Position numbers and translations under genes: made by a program. Shown one piece after another: positions 9,257 to 17,857 of a stretch of DNA of 45,761 bases. The stretch is from Candidatus Methylobacter oryzae. GTDB taxonomy: Bacteria > Pseudomonadota > Gammaproteobacteria > Methylococcales > Methylomonadaceae. Each line of letters starts with the position of its first letter. Position 1 is the first letter of the stretch. The stretch spans positions 1 to 45,761 of the forward strand of contig CAMAUL010000019.1 in the NCBI GenBank assembly GCA_945861405.1, in the 5' to 3' direction. The notes under the pieces were generated by a model, which was not told the origin of the DNA, did not search any database, and saw only the letters and a program-made list of their open reading frames with translations.

Positions 9257-12106
9257 ATGTCATTTCGCCGCGCTCTAAGATGGGGCAGTTTACAATCTCT
9301 GATTCGTATAGCGCTGAGTATGGTGAGTGTCAAAATCACTGCGGCATACCTAGGTCCATCCGGCGTGGCATTGATAGGTTATCTGTTAAATGTGCTATCT
9401 TTTATTATCGGAATTGCTGCCAATGGGTCAAATATTGCAATTATCCGATTTACAGCAGAACATCGCAGTGAACCGAATCGGATAGCACGTTTCTTCGCAT
9501 CCGGCTTGCGCTTATCGCTGGCTGTCTCATTATTACTGGCGGGGCTGCTGCTTTTGCTAGAAAGGCCACTTGCCCAATGGTTATTTAACGATGAACAATT
9601 TATCTGGGTGTTACGACTTCTTGCTTTATGTACCCCCCTGATTGTCATTGCCTCTTTATTGACCAGCTTCATTACCGGTTTGAAGGAATTTACGGTTACT
9701 TCAAAAATCACCATGGTTTCGACGTTTATAGGTTCTCTTCTATATATCGGGATGACGGTACGGTATGGCATAGGAGGTGGACTGTCAGGTGTCATTCTAA
9801 GTAGTGTATTAGTCTTTTTTGTGGCGCTGATTTGGGGTAGTTGCAAAAGATTTTTTGCTGTAAATCATTTCGTCCTGCCCGTAAATGCATATGATATTCG
9901 CCGCATCCTGAGTTTTTTTCCGCTTGCCATGGTACCTGGCATTACGATGCCTTTAGTGCTTATTTTAGTGCGGGATCATATCGCGTCTACCAATGATATG
10001 GCTGCGGCCGGTCACTGGCAAGCGGTATGGCGAGTTTCTGAGGTTTATCTAGCTGTTTTTATGTCTTCAATGTCGCTGTACTTTATGCCGCGTATTGCTG
10101 AATTACAAAATCCCCAGGAATTGGCCCGAGAAATAAGGAGAACCCTGACGGCTTTCATTGCCCTTGTGGCATCGGCTGCATTGATGATTTACCTATTGCG
10201 CGATCTCGTCGTGTATCTTTTATATACGCCTGATTTTTTGCCGATGCGTGAGCTTTTTGCTTATCAATTATTAGGCGATGTGATGCGTATGGCGGCATGG
10301 AGTCTCGGTTTTGTTTTGGTAGCTAAAGATTTTCATCGATATTATCTGGTTTTTGAAATTTTGATTCCAGCTTTGTTTTATGGAGGTACGATAATCCTTT
10401 CCCCCACTTTTGGGTCTCAAGCGGTTCCGCTAGCTTATGCTGCTGCTTACACAATTCATTTTTTATTGGCATTGTTCGCGTTACGTCGATTGATCTTACC
10501 TAGGAGATTGCCTGAAAATAGAAAATCCGGGGAATTGGACACAACATGTAGCGGCTTAAGCCTTGTAGGTAAGCTATATATTTTATTTAAAAAATTCACA
10601 TCGTTATTTTCGGACAGCCTTTTAGTGAATATGATGTTTATTGTTAAGGTGAAAATAATGGCATTGAATCAATCAACGTTTTGGAGTGGGAATTATAATG
10701 GATCGTTGATAGTCGGATTGTTTGCCATGGTAATTGGAACTGCGGTTGCAATTCTCGACAACAAATTAACCATTATTTTTTTTCTGCCAGTCATTCCGAT
10801 AATTCTGATTATGCGTGATTATCGGGTTGGGGTTGTGTTACTTGCTATTTTGTTACCTCATTCCGATGCTCCTTTTTTACCCAAGTTTACTGGATTCAAC
10901 CTTGTTGGTTATCTATCCTTGGCAGCATTGCTGTCTTTTAGTTTAAACCGAATATCCGGTAAGCACGAATTGATTTGGTTGCCCAAATGGTTGTGGTTGT
11001 TTTATCTAGTGCCCGTGTTATTAGCAGCGCTAAATGGGCTTTCCCATCTAAGCGAAATACCTAGTTATATGGTGATAACTAAAGCTTTTACTGCTGTGAC
11101 TCCAGTAAAATATATCAAAGATATGCTAGTTTATCCGCTACTGACAGTGATATGGATATGGCTATTGATGCATGCAGTGCGGGACAGCAAACGCCCCGAA
11201 TATTTTATTGGCGTCTTCGCTTTTGCTGCGGCGTTGCCTGCCGCTCTAGTTATGGGTATTGCGGCAACATACGGGCTTTCTTTGCAATCTTTAGCTAATG
11301 CCACTGTGGAATCAAGGGAATATTTGGCAATAATAGGTGTACATACTAATGAAATGGGAGTCTTTCTAGCATCAGCATTCGGTCCATTGATATTTTCTGC
11401 ACCTAATGCCCGCTCGGTGACAGGGCGCTTTGCGTTGTGGGGTGCGTTAGTAGTAGTGACGCTGGGGCTGCTGCTGACTTTTACACGAGGGGCATATGTC
11501 GCTGCATGCGTTTCACTGCTGTTTTTCTTGTTACGGGCCAAAGGCAGTAAATTGATCAAATGGTCAATATTGCTAATGATTATATCGATGTTCGCTGTAT
11601 TTGGCAGTGCATTGCTTACTAGGCTTACCGAGGGCTGGAGTGGTAATGCATCGTCGTTTTCGCGTGCTTCGGCTGTTACAGCCTCACGCACGGATATTTG
11701 GCTGGCACTTTGGCCTGACGTGGAAAAACATCCTCTTTTAGGCAATGGATTGGGATCGACTGTTTGGTCGATGGCGGCAAATCATAGTCACTATTTTAAT
11801 GTCCACCCGCATAATCTGTATTTACTTATTTTGTTGGATATGGGGTTAATTGGTTTGACTTTACTGCTGATTTTTTATTGGCGTTTTGCAAAGACATTGG
11901 CAAAAGCTGTTTCAAACGACTCAACCAATCAGCCGCCACCATTGATTAGAGTTTATTTACAGGGCGCTTATGCTGCGTTTCTTGGCTATTTGCTTGAGGC
12001 ATTTTCAAATGGTTATTACACACCGGTTACTGAAAATACACTGCTTTGGGCAAGTTTGGGTTTGGGTTTGGCTTATACGCATAAAGCTATAAGAGGTAGC
12101 TATTGA
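9257..12106 (+). CDS. fused Wzx-like flippase and Wzy/O-antigen-ligase-like membrane protein
   Basis: 949 aa of almost continuous membrane helices. Residues 1 to about 420 match the polysaccharide flippase pattern: RALRWGSLQSLIRI start, AAYLGPSGVALIGYL, and repeated helices of the MOP/MATE fold. After a polar linker (about 420-470) a second set of helices looks like an O-antigen polymerase/ligase: LTFTRGAYVAACVS near residue 740, then HPLLGNGLGS and VHPHNLYLLILLDMGLIG with the conserved histidines. One polypeptide would thus flip and polymerise (or ligate) the repeat unit. An in-frame ATG at 10658 (residue 468), preceded by AAGGTGA, could allow separate synthesis of the second half. ATG 9257 lies 4 bases after the previous stop. 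Confidence 0.8.
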   Translation: MSFRRALRWGSLQSLIRIALSMVSVKITAAYLGPSGVALIGYLLNVLSFIIGIAANGSNIAIIRFTAEHRSEPNRIARFFASGLRLSLAVSLLLAGLLLLLERPLAQWLFNDEQFIWVLRLLALCTPLIVIASLLTSFITGLKEFTVTSKITMVSTFIGSLLYIGMTVRYGIGGGLSGVILSSVLVFFVALIWGSCKRFFAVNHFVLPVNAYDIRRILSFFPLAMVPGITMPLVLILVRDHIASTNDMAAAGHWQAVWRVSEVYLAVFMSSMSLYFMPRIAELQNPQELAREIRRTLTAFIALVASAALMIYLLRDLVVYLLYTPDFLPMRELFAYQLLGDVMRMAAWSLGFVLVAKDFHRYYLVFEILIPALFYGGTIILSPTFGSQAVPLAYAAAYTIHFLLALFALRRLILPRRLPENRKSGELDTTCSGLSLVGKLYILFKKFTSLFSDSLLVNMMFIVKVKIMALNQSTFWSGNYNGSLIVGLFAMVIGTAVAILDNKLTIIFFLPVIPIILIMRDYRVGVVLLAILLPHSDAPFLPKFTGFNLVGYLSLAALLSFSLNRISGKHELIWLPKWLWLFYLVPVLLAALNGLSHLSEIPSYMVITKAFTAVTPVKYIKDMLVYPLLTVIWIWLLMHAVRDSKRPEYFIGVFAFAAALPAALVMGIAATYGLSLQSLANATVESREYLAIIGVHTNEMGVFLASAFGPLIFSAPNARSVTGRFALWGALVVVTLGLLLTFTRGAYVAACVSLLFFLLRAKGSKLIKWSILLMIISMFAVFGSALLTRLTEGWSGNASSFSRASAVTASRTDIWLALWPDVEKHPLLGNGLGSTVWSMAANHSHYFNVHPHNLYLLILLDMGLIGLTLLLIFYWRFAKTLAKAVSNDSTNQPPPLIRVYLQGAYAAFLGYLLEAFSNGYYTPVTENTLLWASLGLGLAYTHKAIRGSY

Positions 12107-12260
12107 TTATGTTGATTCAAAAACGTATTTGGTTGAAAAGACCTTGAGGTGGGATCGTAAGACGGTGGCGCTGGGGTTAAATGAATTGCGCAGCAGGATC
12201 GTTTATGTGAATAATTTTAAGGCGTACAGTAATAAAAGCAGATTGATGATCTGCATTTAA
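12105..12260 (+). pseudogene. remnant of an ISAzo13-like transposase
   Basis: A 51-codon open frame without a start codon begins in the stop of the previous gene and ends with TAA at 12258-12260. Its translation contains YLVEKTLRWDRKTVALGLNE, then LRSRIVYVNNF. This resembles the N-terminal region of ISAzo13-family transposases (pattern GWSRxTVxxGLxELRxGI). No terminal inverted repeat or catalytic part is present, so only a scar remains. Recognition is by pattern only. Confidence 0.45.
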
Positions 12261-12276
12261 TCTGCTCAGGAGGATC

Positions 12277-12297
12277 TCGTTTCTCGAACGATTTTTT
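12277..12297 (+). terminator. weak intrinsic-terminator-like hairpin
   Basis: TCGTT (12277-12281) pairs with AACGA (12287-12291) around a 5-base loop and is followed by six T residues. A further inverted repeat, AGCAGATT at 12237-12244 with AATCTGCT at 12259-12266, lies just upstream. Together they could attenuate transcription between the flippase-polymerase gene and the next glycosyltransferase. The stem is short. Confidence 0.35.
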
Positions 12298-12351
12298 AGC
12301 GTCAGTATTTATGTGGTGCTGAGCAAAGTCATTATGTACTGAGGTTCTGAA

Positions 12352-13482
12352 ATGAATATAAGCAAAGAAAAAACACGGGGTCTTTATGTTATCAGTGGCG
12401 AGTTATTTGCCGGCGCTGAGCGCGTGCAGGACTTGCTTGCATTGCGTTTACCTGATTACGGTTACGAAGTTGGTTTTGTCTGTTTGAAGCAGGGTATGTT
12501 CCCCTCGTGCCGGGTTTCTACCGTACCGTTATTCGAGATGCCTATGAAGTCGAAGTTCGATCTAGCCCCTGCGTGGGAGATTGCGCGGATCATAAAGCGG
12601 GATGGCTATGCCTTATTACATACCCATAGCCCGCGCGCCGCCATGGTGGGACGGCTGGCGGCCTGGTTGGCTGGCGTGCCTATGGTGCATCACATACACA
12701 GCCCTGCTGCGCGAGATACGGAAAATGCTTGGGGCAATAGAATAAATTCGGTCATGGAGCGCTTGAGTCTGACCGGTATTGCGCAGCTGATAGCGGTTTC
12801 TCAAAGCCTAGATAGATACCTAAGAAAACAAGGCTGGTCACCGCAAAGGATTACCACGGTAGCCAATGGGGTTCCAATCGCCGGAACCTTGCCCTATAGA
12901 CATAGACCTGCGCCCGGTTCGGAATGGGTGATTGGTTGTGTGGCATTGTTTCGTCCGCGCAAGGGCATTGAGGTGTTGATCGAGGCATTAGCAGGGTTGC
13001 GCCAAGCGGGTCGGTTAGTGCGCCTGCGAGCCGTCGGCCCTTTTGTAACGACTGAGTATGAGTCCACTGTCAAGACTCTAGCCGCGCGCTTAGGTGTAGA
13101 TTGGGCTATCGATTGGATCGACTTTACTCAGGATGTAAATGCTGAGTTCGCCAAAATGGATGTGTTTGTCTTGCCCAGTCTTTTTGGGGAAGGTATGCCG
13201 ATGGTGATACTGGAAGCCATGGCTTCGGGGGTTCCAGTGGTAGCGTCGGATGTGGAAGGTATTTCGGAAGTGCTTGACCACGGACGCACCGGCTTGGTGG
13301 TGCCTGCTGGCGAGGTGGAAAGTCTGATTGGTGCGCTGGCCGATCTGATGGATGGCAAGTACGACTGGAACAATATGCGGGAGGATGCCTACCGGGTGCA
13401 AGTGGAGCGTTTTTCTGATCGCAGTATGGCAGAGGGAGTGGCGCGTGTATATGATGAGGTACTGGCGTATGAATACGTCTAA
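12352..13482 (+). CDS. glycosyltransferase family 4
   Basis: 376-aa GT-B enzyme. The acceptor half begins LYVISGELFAGAERVQDLL and carries the HTHSPRAAMVGRLAAWLAGV segment. The donor half has GCVALFRPRKGIEVLIEAL and EGMPMVILEAMASGVPVVAS with an intact E-x7-E pair, followed by the GRTGLVVPAG loop typical of GT4. It follows the transposase scar and a weak hairpin, so it may start a second transcript. ATG 12352 follows AGGTTCTGA with only a weak ribosome site. Sugar specificity is unknown. Confidence 0.87.
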   Translation: MNISKEKTRGLYVISGELFAGAERVQDLLALRLPDYGYEVGFVCLKQGMFPSCRVSTVPLFEMPMKSKFDLAPAWEIARIIKRDGYALLHTHSPRAAMVGRLAAWLAGVPMVHHIHSPAARDTENAWGNRINSVMERLSLTGIAQLIAVSQSLDRYLRKQGWSPQRITTVANGVPIAGTLPYRHRPAPGSEWVIGCVALFRPRKGIEVLIEALAGLRQAGRLVRLRAVGPFVTTEYESTVKTLAARLGVDWAIDWIDFTQDVNAEFAKMDVFVLPSLFGEGMPMVILEAMASGVPVVASDVEGISEVLDHGRTGLVVPAGEVESLIGALADLMDGKYDWNNMREDAYRVQVERFSDRSMAEGVARVYDEVLAYEYV

Positions 13483-13542
13483 ACATCGTATGTGCATCTA
13501 TTCCGTCATTTCTCGGTGCGTCAATCAGGAGGGATGTAAATC

Positions 13543-13992
13543 ATGAAAAAAATATTAGCTGTTGCTTCAGCTGGTGGTCATTGGACTGAGATGATGCTTC
13601 TGAAAGAAATATTTGATGGGCACGATGTTGCATTTGTCTGCACAATGGAAATGTACAGATCGGAAGTGGCGCCGAACCGATTTTACGCCATTCCCGGTGT
13701 AAGCCGCTTGTACAAGCGTTCGATTGCAGTTTCGGTTGCAAAACTGTTGTTTATTCTTGTTAGGGAGAAGCCGGATGTTGTTATTACGACTGGCTCTGCT
13801 CCGGGCTTGCTTGCGATTTTTTTCAGCAAAATGTTGGGTGCGCGAACAGTTTGGATCGATAGTATCGCAAGCATAGAGCAGTTGTCCCTCTCTGGGAGAA
13901 TGGCTAAGAAATTCGCTGATTTATGGATAACCCAATGGCCCCATTTGGCTGATCCGGTTGATGGGCCTACCTATCAAGGGAGTGTCCTGTGA
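13543..13992 (+). CDS. PssD/Alg14-like glycosyltransferase subunit
   Basis: 149 aa. The start MKKILAVASAGGHWTEMMLL with its GGHxxE signature is typical of Alg14/PssD, the membrane-recruiting acceptor-binding half of a split GT28-type transferase. A hydrophobic segment (SVAKLLFILV) and the pattern VVITTGSAPGLLAIF support this. AGGAGGGA about 10 bases upstream is a strong ribosome site. Its stop overlaps the next start (GTGA at 13989-13992), so the two subunits should be made together and form one active enzyme on the inner leaflet. Confidence 0.83.
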   Translation: MKKILAVASAGGHWTEMMLLKEIFDGHDVAFVCTMEMYRSEVAPNRFYAIPGVSRLYKRSIAVSVAKLLFILVREKPDVVITTGSAPGLLAIFFSKMLGARTVWIDSIASIEQLSLSGRMAKKFADLWITQWPHLADPVDGPTYQGSVL

Positions 13993-14468
13993 AAGTGTTT
14001 GTGACAGTGGGGTCAATGTTGCCGTTCGACCGCTTGGTGTGCGCAATGGATGCTTGGGCGAAGGAGCATTCCGAGGCAGAGGTCTTTGCCCAGGTTGGCG
14101 AAACCAGCTTGTGCCCAGCGAATATGGAGTATTCCGCGATGATTAGCCCATCCGAATATCGGGATCACTTCGCCGCTTGCGATGTAGTGGTTTCGCATGT
14201 GGGAATGGGAACCATAATTACCGCATCTGAGTTTTGCAAGCCCCTTGTCATGCTGCCGCGTCGGGCTGAACTTAAAGAGCTTACCAACAACCACCAGTTT
14301 GAAACGGCCAAATGGCTGGAAGGCCGCCCAGGGATTCGTATTATCTATTCAGATGGCGAATTGGCAGAAGCAATCTCGAAAAGCATCGGATCAGACGGGG
14401 GCTCGATTGTTGAGACAGGAACCCGGGGCAAGCTGATCAATACTCTGCGTCAATTTATCTCGAACTGA
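13989..14468 (+). CDS. PssE/Alg13-like glycosyltransferase catalytic subunit
   Basis: 159 aa with a GTG start overlapping the previous stop by 4 bases. MKVFVTVGSMLPFDRLV matches the start of Alg13/PssE (usual form VTVGTxxFDRLV), and VVSHVGMGTIITASEFCKPL is the UDP-sugar-binding segment of GT28 C-terminal domains (usual form SHAGxGSIxxAL). It works only together with the Alg14-like partner encoded just before it. By analogy with PssDE it probably adds a glucuronosyl-type or GlcNAc-type residue, but the donor is not evident here. Confidence 0.84.
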   Translation: MKVFVTVGSMLPFDRLVCAMDAWAKEHSEAEVFAQVGETSLCPANMEYSAMISPSEYRDHFAACDVVVSHVGMGTIITASEFCKPLVMLPRRAELKELTNNHQFETAKWLEGRPGIRIIYSDGELAEAISKSIGSDGGSIVETGTRGKLINTLRQFISN

Positions 14469-14487
14469 CGCAGATTTAAGGTTTTTT
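14444..14487 (+). terminator. perfect 9-bp inverted repeat with T tract at the end of the PssE-like gene
   Basis: TCTGCGTCA (14444-14452) is exactly complementary to TGACGCAGA (14466-14474), with a 13-base loop containing the stop codon region. It is followed by TTTAAGG and seven T residues (14482-14488). This is a credible intrinsic terminator or attenuator inside the operon, before the oxidoreductase gene. Confidence 0.6.
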
Positions 14488-14507
14488 TAAATTTATGAGG
14501 GACTGTT

Positions 14508-15617
14508 ATGACGCTTCGTATTGCTTTAATTGGGCTTGGCAAAATGGGACTTTCCCATTACGCCATCATTAATTCCCATCCAGATGTGAATCTTGTCGCG
14601 GTTTGTGACTCCTCAGGTTATATGTTGGATGTGCTAAACAAATATGTCGGTATTAAGTGTTACACCGACTACAAAAAATTGCTGTCTGAAGAAAAGCCGG
14701 ATGCCGTACTTATCGCTACGCCTTCCCGCTTTCATGGCGAGATGGTGAAGGCTGCCCTGGATCTGAATATTCATGTTTTTTGTGAAAAGCCGTTTTGCCT
14801 CGATTTAGCCCAGGGCCAGCGGCTTGTGGAACTGGCCGAGAGTAAGGGGCTGGTCAATCAGGTGGGTTACCACTATCGGTTCGTGGGCGCGTTTCAAGAG
14901 ATGAAACGGCTGGTAGATGCCGGTGTTATAGGCCGGATCCATCATGTACGGGCCGAAGCTTATGGTCCAGTCGTGCTTAAACCTAAGGGTTCTACTTGGC
15001 GTACTTCCAAGAATGAAGGCGGCGGCTGTCTTTATGATTATGCTTGTCACGGAATTGATCTAGTGAACTATATCGTCGGTCGTCCCGATGCGGTTGGGGG
15101 CACCGTGTTGAACAAGGTTTTCTCGCGCGATGTGGAAGACGAGGTCTATTCCACGTTCTTTTACGCTGATGGCAAAACGGGACAGATCGCTGCAAACTGG
15201 AGCGACGAAAGTTATCGCAAGATGTCCACTAAGGTTTCGGTTTGGGGAAGCAACGGCAAGATTGCCGCAGATCGGCAGGAGGTGCAGATATATCTACGCG
15301 ATGGGACGAACCAAATGCCGAACCTCAATAAGGGCTGGAACACCCGCTATACGACGGAGTTGACCGACGAGGTTTGGTATTATTTGCGCGGAGAGGAGTA
15401 TTCCGCGCAAATCGATCACTTTGTACAGAGTATTAAGGCTGGTCGTAATGATACCCGAAGCACCTTCCGATCTGCCTTGGAAACAGACCTTGTGGCGGCC
15501 ATGATGATCAAGGATGGCGAAAGTAGTCACGTTGATGTGGGCTCCATGACACAAACCATGGTCATGCCTACAAAGAAAGTCGGGGGGCTGGGATTCATTA
15601 ATAAGTTATTGAGTTGA
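14508..15617 (+). CDS. Gfo/Idh/MocA-family NAD(P)-dependent oxidoreductase
   Basis: 369 aa. The N-terminal Rossmann fold starts RIALIGLGKMGLSHYAII with the GxGxxG motif, and the family signature EKP appears in HVFCEKPFCLDL near residue 93. The C-terminal alpha/beta domain includes the GGGCLYDYACHGIDL segment with the likely catalytic histidine. In surface-polysaccharide clusters such enzymes oxidise or reduce C3 or other positions of nucleotide sugars, so a modified sugar donor is the likely product. It starts 40 bases after the PssE-like gene and is followed by an unrecognised protein that may work with it. Confidence 0.85.
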   Translation: MTLRIALIGLGKMGLSHYAIINSHPDVNLVAVCDSSGYMLDVLNKYVGIKCYTDYKKLLSEEKPDAVLIATPSRFHGEMVKAALDLNIHVFCEKPFCLDLAQGQRLVELAESKGLVNQVGYHYRFVGAFQEMKRLVDAGVIGRIHHVRAEAYGPVVLKPKGSTWRTSKNEGGGCLYDYACHGIDLVNYIVGRPDAVGGTVLNKVFSRDVEDEVYSTFFYADGKTGQIAANWSDESYRKMSTKVSVWGSNGKIAADRQEVQIYLRDGTNQMPNLNKGWNTRYTTELTDEVWYYLRGEEYSAQIDHFVQSIKAGRNDTRSTFRSALETDLVAAMMIKDGESSHVDVGSMTQTMVMPTKKVGGLGFINKLLS

Positions 15618-15666
15618 ATCACGGTGGGCCATGTTTTTAGTCAGACAATAGATAAAGGAATTGAAT

Positions 15667-16545
15667 ATGGAAAGAATATTATTTGGTGACAACCAGTTCT
15701 TCGGCGTGAACCATATGTCGGAGGAAAAGGCACGCGCCCAAGCAATGAAATTTCAGGACATCAAAGCAGTGATTGATGTTTTGGACGCTGCTTATGATGA
15801 GGGTATCAAGGTGTTTATGTGTACTACTCATGAACGCATCGGCGAGGTCTGCGATCACATGCGTGCCGATCCAGAACGCTATAAGGATTTTCAATTTTAT
15901 CCGTGTATGCCTTATGCCCACAAATACGCTAACGCGGCAACTGAGTTAGGGATTTTAGAAGCGCTCAGGAGTTTTCTGCCTGAAGAAGGGGCATTTAATG
16001 TCATGCTCAAGGGCGGCATGTCGTTAGCCACAAAAGATGTCGAAGGTATCGGTCAGTTATTAATTGATGCGGAGATGAAGATGTTTCAAGGTTTGCAGAC
16101 TCCAGTCATCTTCTTGCAAAACGTGGTGACAGACCTCTTGCTTGGTCTTGGCTTCAAAGAGGCGTTTCGAATCTTTGCAGACCATGTAAAAAACAAGTAC
16201 AACGCAGAGCCAGGCTTCATCACCATGAATATGCCCAAATTGCTGGATGTGTTGGAAGAACTGGGAATTGAGAAACCTATTGTATGTTCGAATATAAATA
16301 AAATAGGTTTTAGGATGTGCGGCGGTATTGATACTTATGAAACTGCTATTGCAGGGCGTAATTTTCGTCCGGTTGCAATGTCCGTTTTCGCCTCAGGCGC
16401 TATTTCTCCAAAGGAGGCCTTGGAATACGTCTGCAAGCAGAAAAAAATAGAATCTATCGTGTTTGGTGCATCTAGTCGCCAGAATATTAGGCAGACGAAG
16501 CAATTGATTGATCAATTTCTACCTACCGAATGCGGGACATTTTAA
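15667..16545 (+). CDS. conserved-looking protein of unknown function (292 aa)
   Basis: I do not recognise a named family. The ATG at 15667 has AAAGGA about 7 bases upstream; an in-frame TTG 6 bases earlier is less likely. The protein begins MERILFGDNQFFGVNHMSEE, lacks a signal peptide or membrane segments, and has alternating hydrophobic strands and helices (IKVFMCTTHERIG, FNVMLKGGMS, TPVIFLQNVV, PIVCSNINKIGF, SIVFGASS). This rhythm suggests a TIM-barrel-like or aldo-keto-reductase-like fold. The position behind a Gfo/Idh/MocA oxidoreductase suggests a soluble enzyme in nucleotide-sugar modification. It is the last + gene of the operon. Confidence 0.7.
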   Translation: MERILFGDNQFFGVNHMSEEKARAQAMKFQDIKAVIDVLDAAYDEGIKVFMCTTHERIGEVCDHMRADPERYKDFQFYPCMPYAHKYANAATELGILEALRSFLPEEGAFNVMLKGGMSLATKDVEGIGQLLIDAEMKMFQGLQTPVIFLQNVVTDLLLGLGFKEAFRIFADHVKNKYNAEPGFITMNMPKLLDVLEELGIEKPIVCSNINKIGFRMCGGIDTYETAIAGRNFRPVAMSVFASGAISPKEALEYVCKQKKIESIVFGASSRQNIRQTKQLIDQFLPTECGTF

Positions 16546-16664
16546 AATATCTTGCGGCTAAGTGGCTCTATGTGATTCGTAGTATGTAATCATTATTTTT
16601 TGTTTAACTTTCTTTATACGCAGATTAAGGCCGCTTTTTCCATGGGATTTAAAGCAGTAAAAAG

Positions 16665-17763
16665 TCATTCTTTTTCAGGGTTGATTTGTCGCTGGAGTGC
16701 CTTGCTAGGGCTTCTACCCCCACTTATCAGACTGTAGAGCTTATCAAATTTTTTTGATGTGATATGTGCAAATACAAAAACCAAAAACAGAGCTAATGGA
16801 AAGTTAAGATAAAAAGAATATGGGTTTTCAATAATTTTTTTTGTAAAATATTTAAAGTAGGATAAAGGAGTAAGGTGAAATAAATATACAAAAAATGTGA
16901 GTCCTGATGCATAAATAAGGAATTGGCTATTTTTCATAGCTGCTGATACTTGAAGGATACTTACTACACCGAATAAAATTGCAATTTTATATAGAAAAAT
17001 TGACTCTACTGTGTAATTTGTAACGTACCAAACATCTAGGTCTGGATCAAAATATATGCGCAAAGCGATAAGTCCAGCCCAAGATGTTATTATAATAATT
17101 TTTGTCGTACTTTTGCAGAAGATAACGGCGTCAATGTTTATTGCCCCCCCGAAACAACATTCCTCCAAGCCAAAAGAAAAATAGAGTTTCAATGTTTAGC
17201 AAGTACCATCCTGCAACGATAGGAAATGGCTGGATATCCATGATCCAAAAAAAGATTAACAAAATGCCAATTCCATAGAATGTCAGTTTATTCGCATTAA
17301 ATATCAGCGGTGAAACTATAACTAAAATAATTAGATCACGAAGAAACCAAAACTGCGCTGATTGTGGGTGAGCAAGTACATGAAATACGATTGAATATAA
17401 GTTGAGTTGCTGACTTTTATCCTGATTAAATATTGTGTTCAGAGAAACAGATGATAAGAATATTATTGTTGATACTGTCAAATAAGGAACTAATAATGTA
17501 TAAAATTTATTAATTAGTGTCAGTCGGTATTTATCGAAAGTAGCAACCCTTTTTATGAGAAAGTATCCTGATAACAGAGCGAAAACAGGTACTGCACTCC
17601 TTGCGAAGCCATTAAGCAAAGTTTCTTGAATAATGTAATTTAAATTATACCCAAGTGATGTATCAATGCTTCCTTTTGTGCCGTAATGGATAGCAACAAT
17701 TAAAATTGTTGCTATTAATTGAGCAATCATAAATGAACTACTAACTTCTTTTGAAATGTTCAT
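16665..17763 (-). pseudogene. acyltransferase-3 family membrane protein, frameshifted
   Basis: Two overlapping frames make up one protein of roughly 365 aa. The 5' part (ATG 17763 to stop near 17131) starts MNISKEVSSSFMIAQLIATI and contains the LNGFARSAVPVFALLSGYFL segment typical of acyltransferase-3/OafA-WecH proteins. The 3' part (about 17150 to 16665) supplies the remaining helices, including YASGLTFFVYLFHLTPLSYF. The break falls in a run of seven G residues on the coding strand (about 17144-17150); six or nine would restore one frame. Such enzymes O-acetylate polysaccharide at the inner membrane. It could be a real mutation, a phase-variable tract or a sequencing error. Confidence 0.75.
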
Positions 17764-17857
17764 ACGCAAAACTTAACCCCAATATTATTAAAGCCATAAT
17801 TAATCACGATTGAAGCCTAAAAAAACAATAAGTTAACCTATTATCAATACTTATATA

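Noticed and set aside
9379-11745. Long minus-strand frames inside the flippase-polymerase gene
   Set aside because: Antisense shadows of a membrane protein gene, with no domain recognised.
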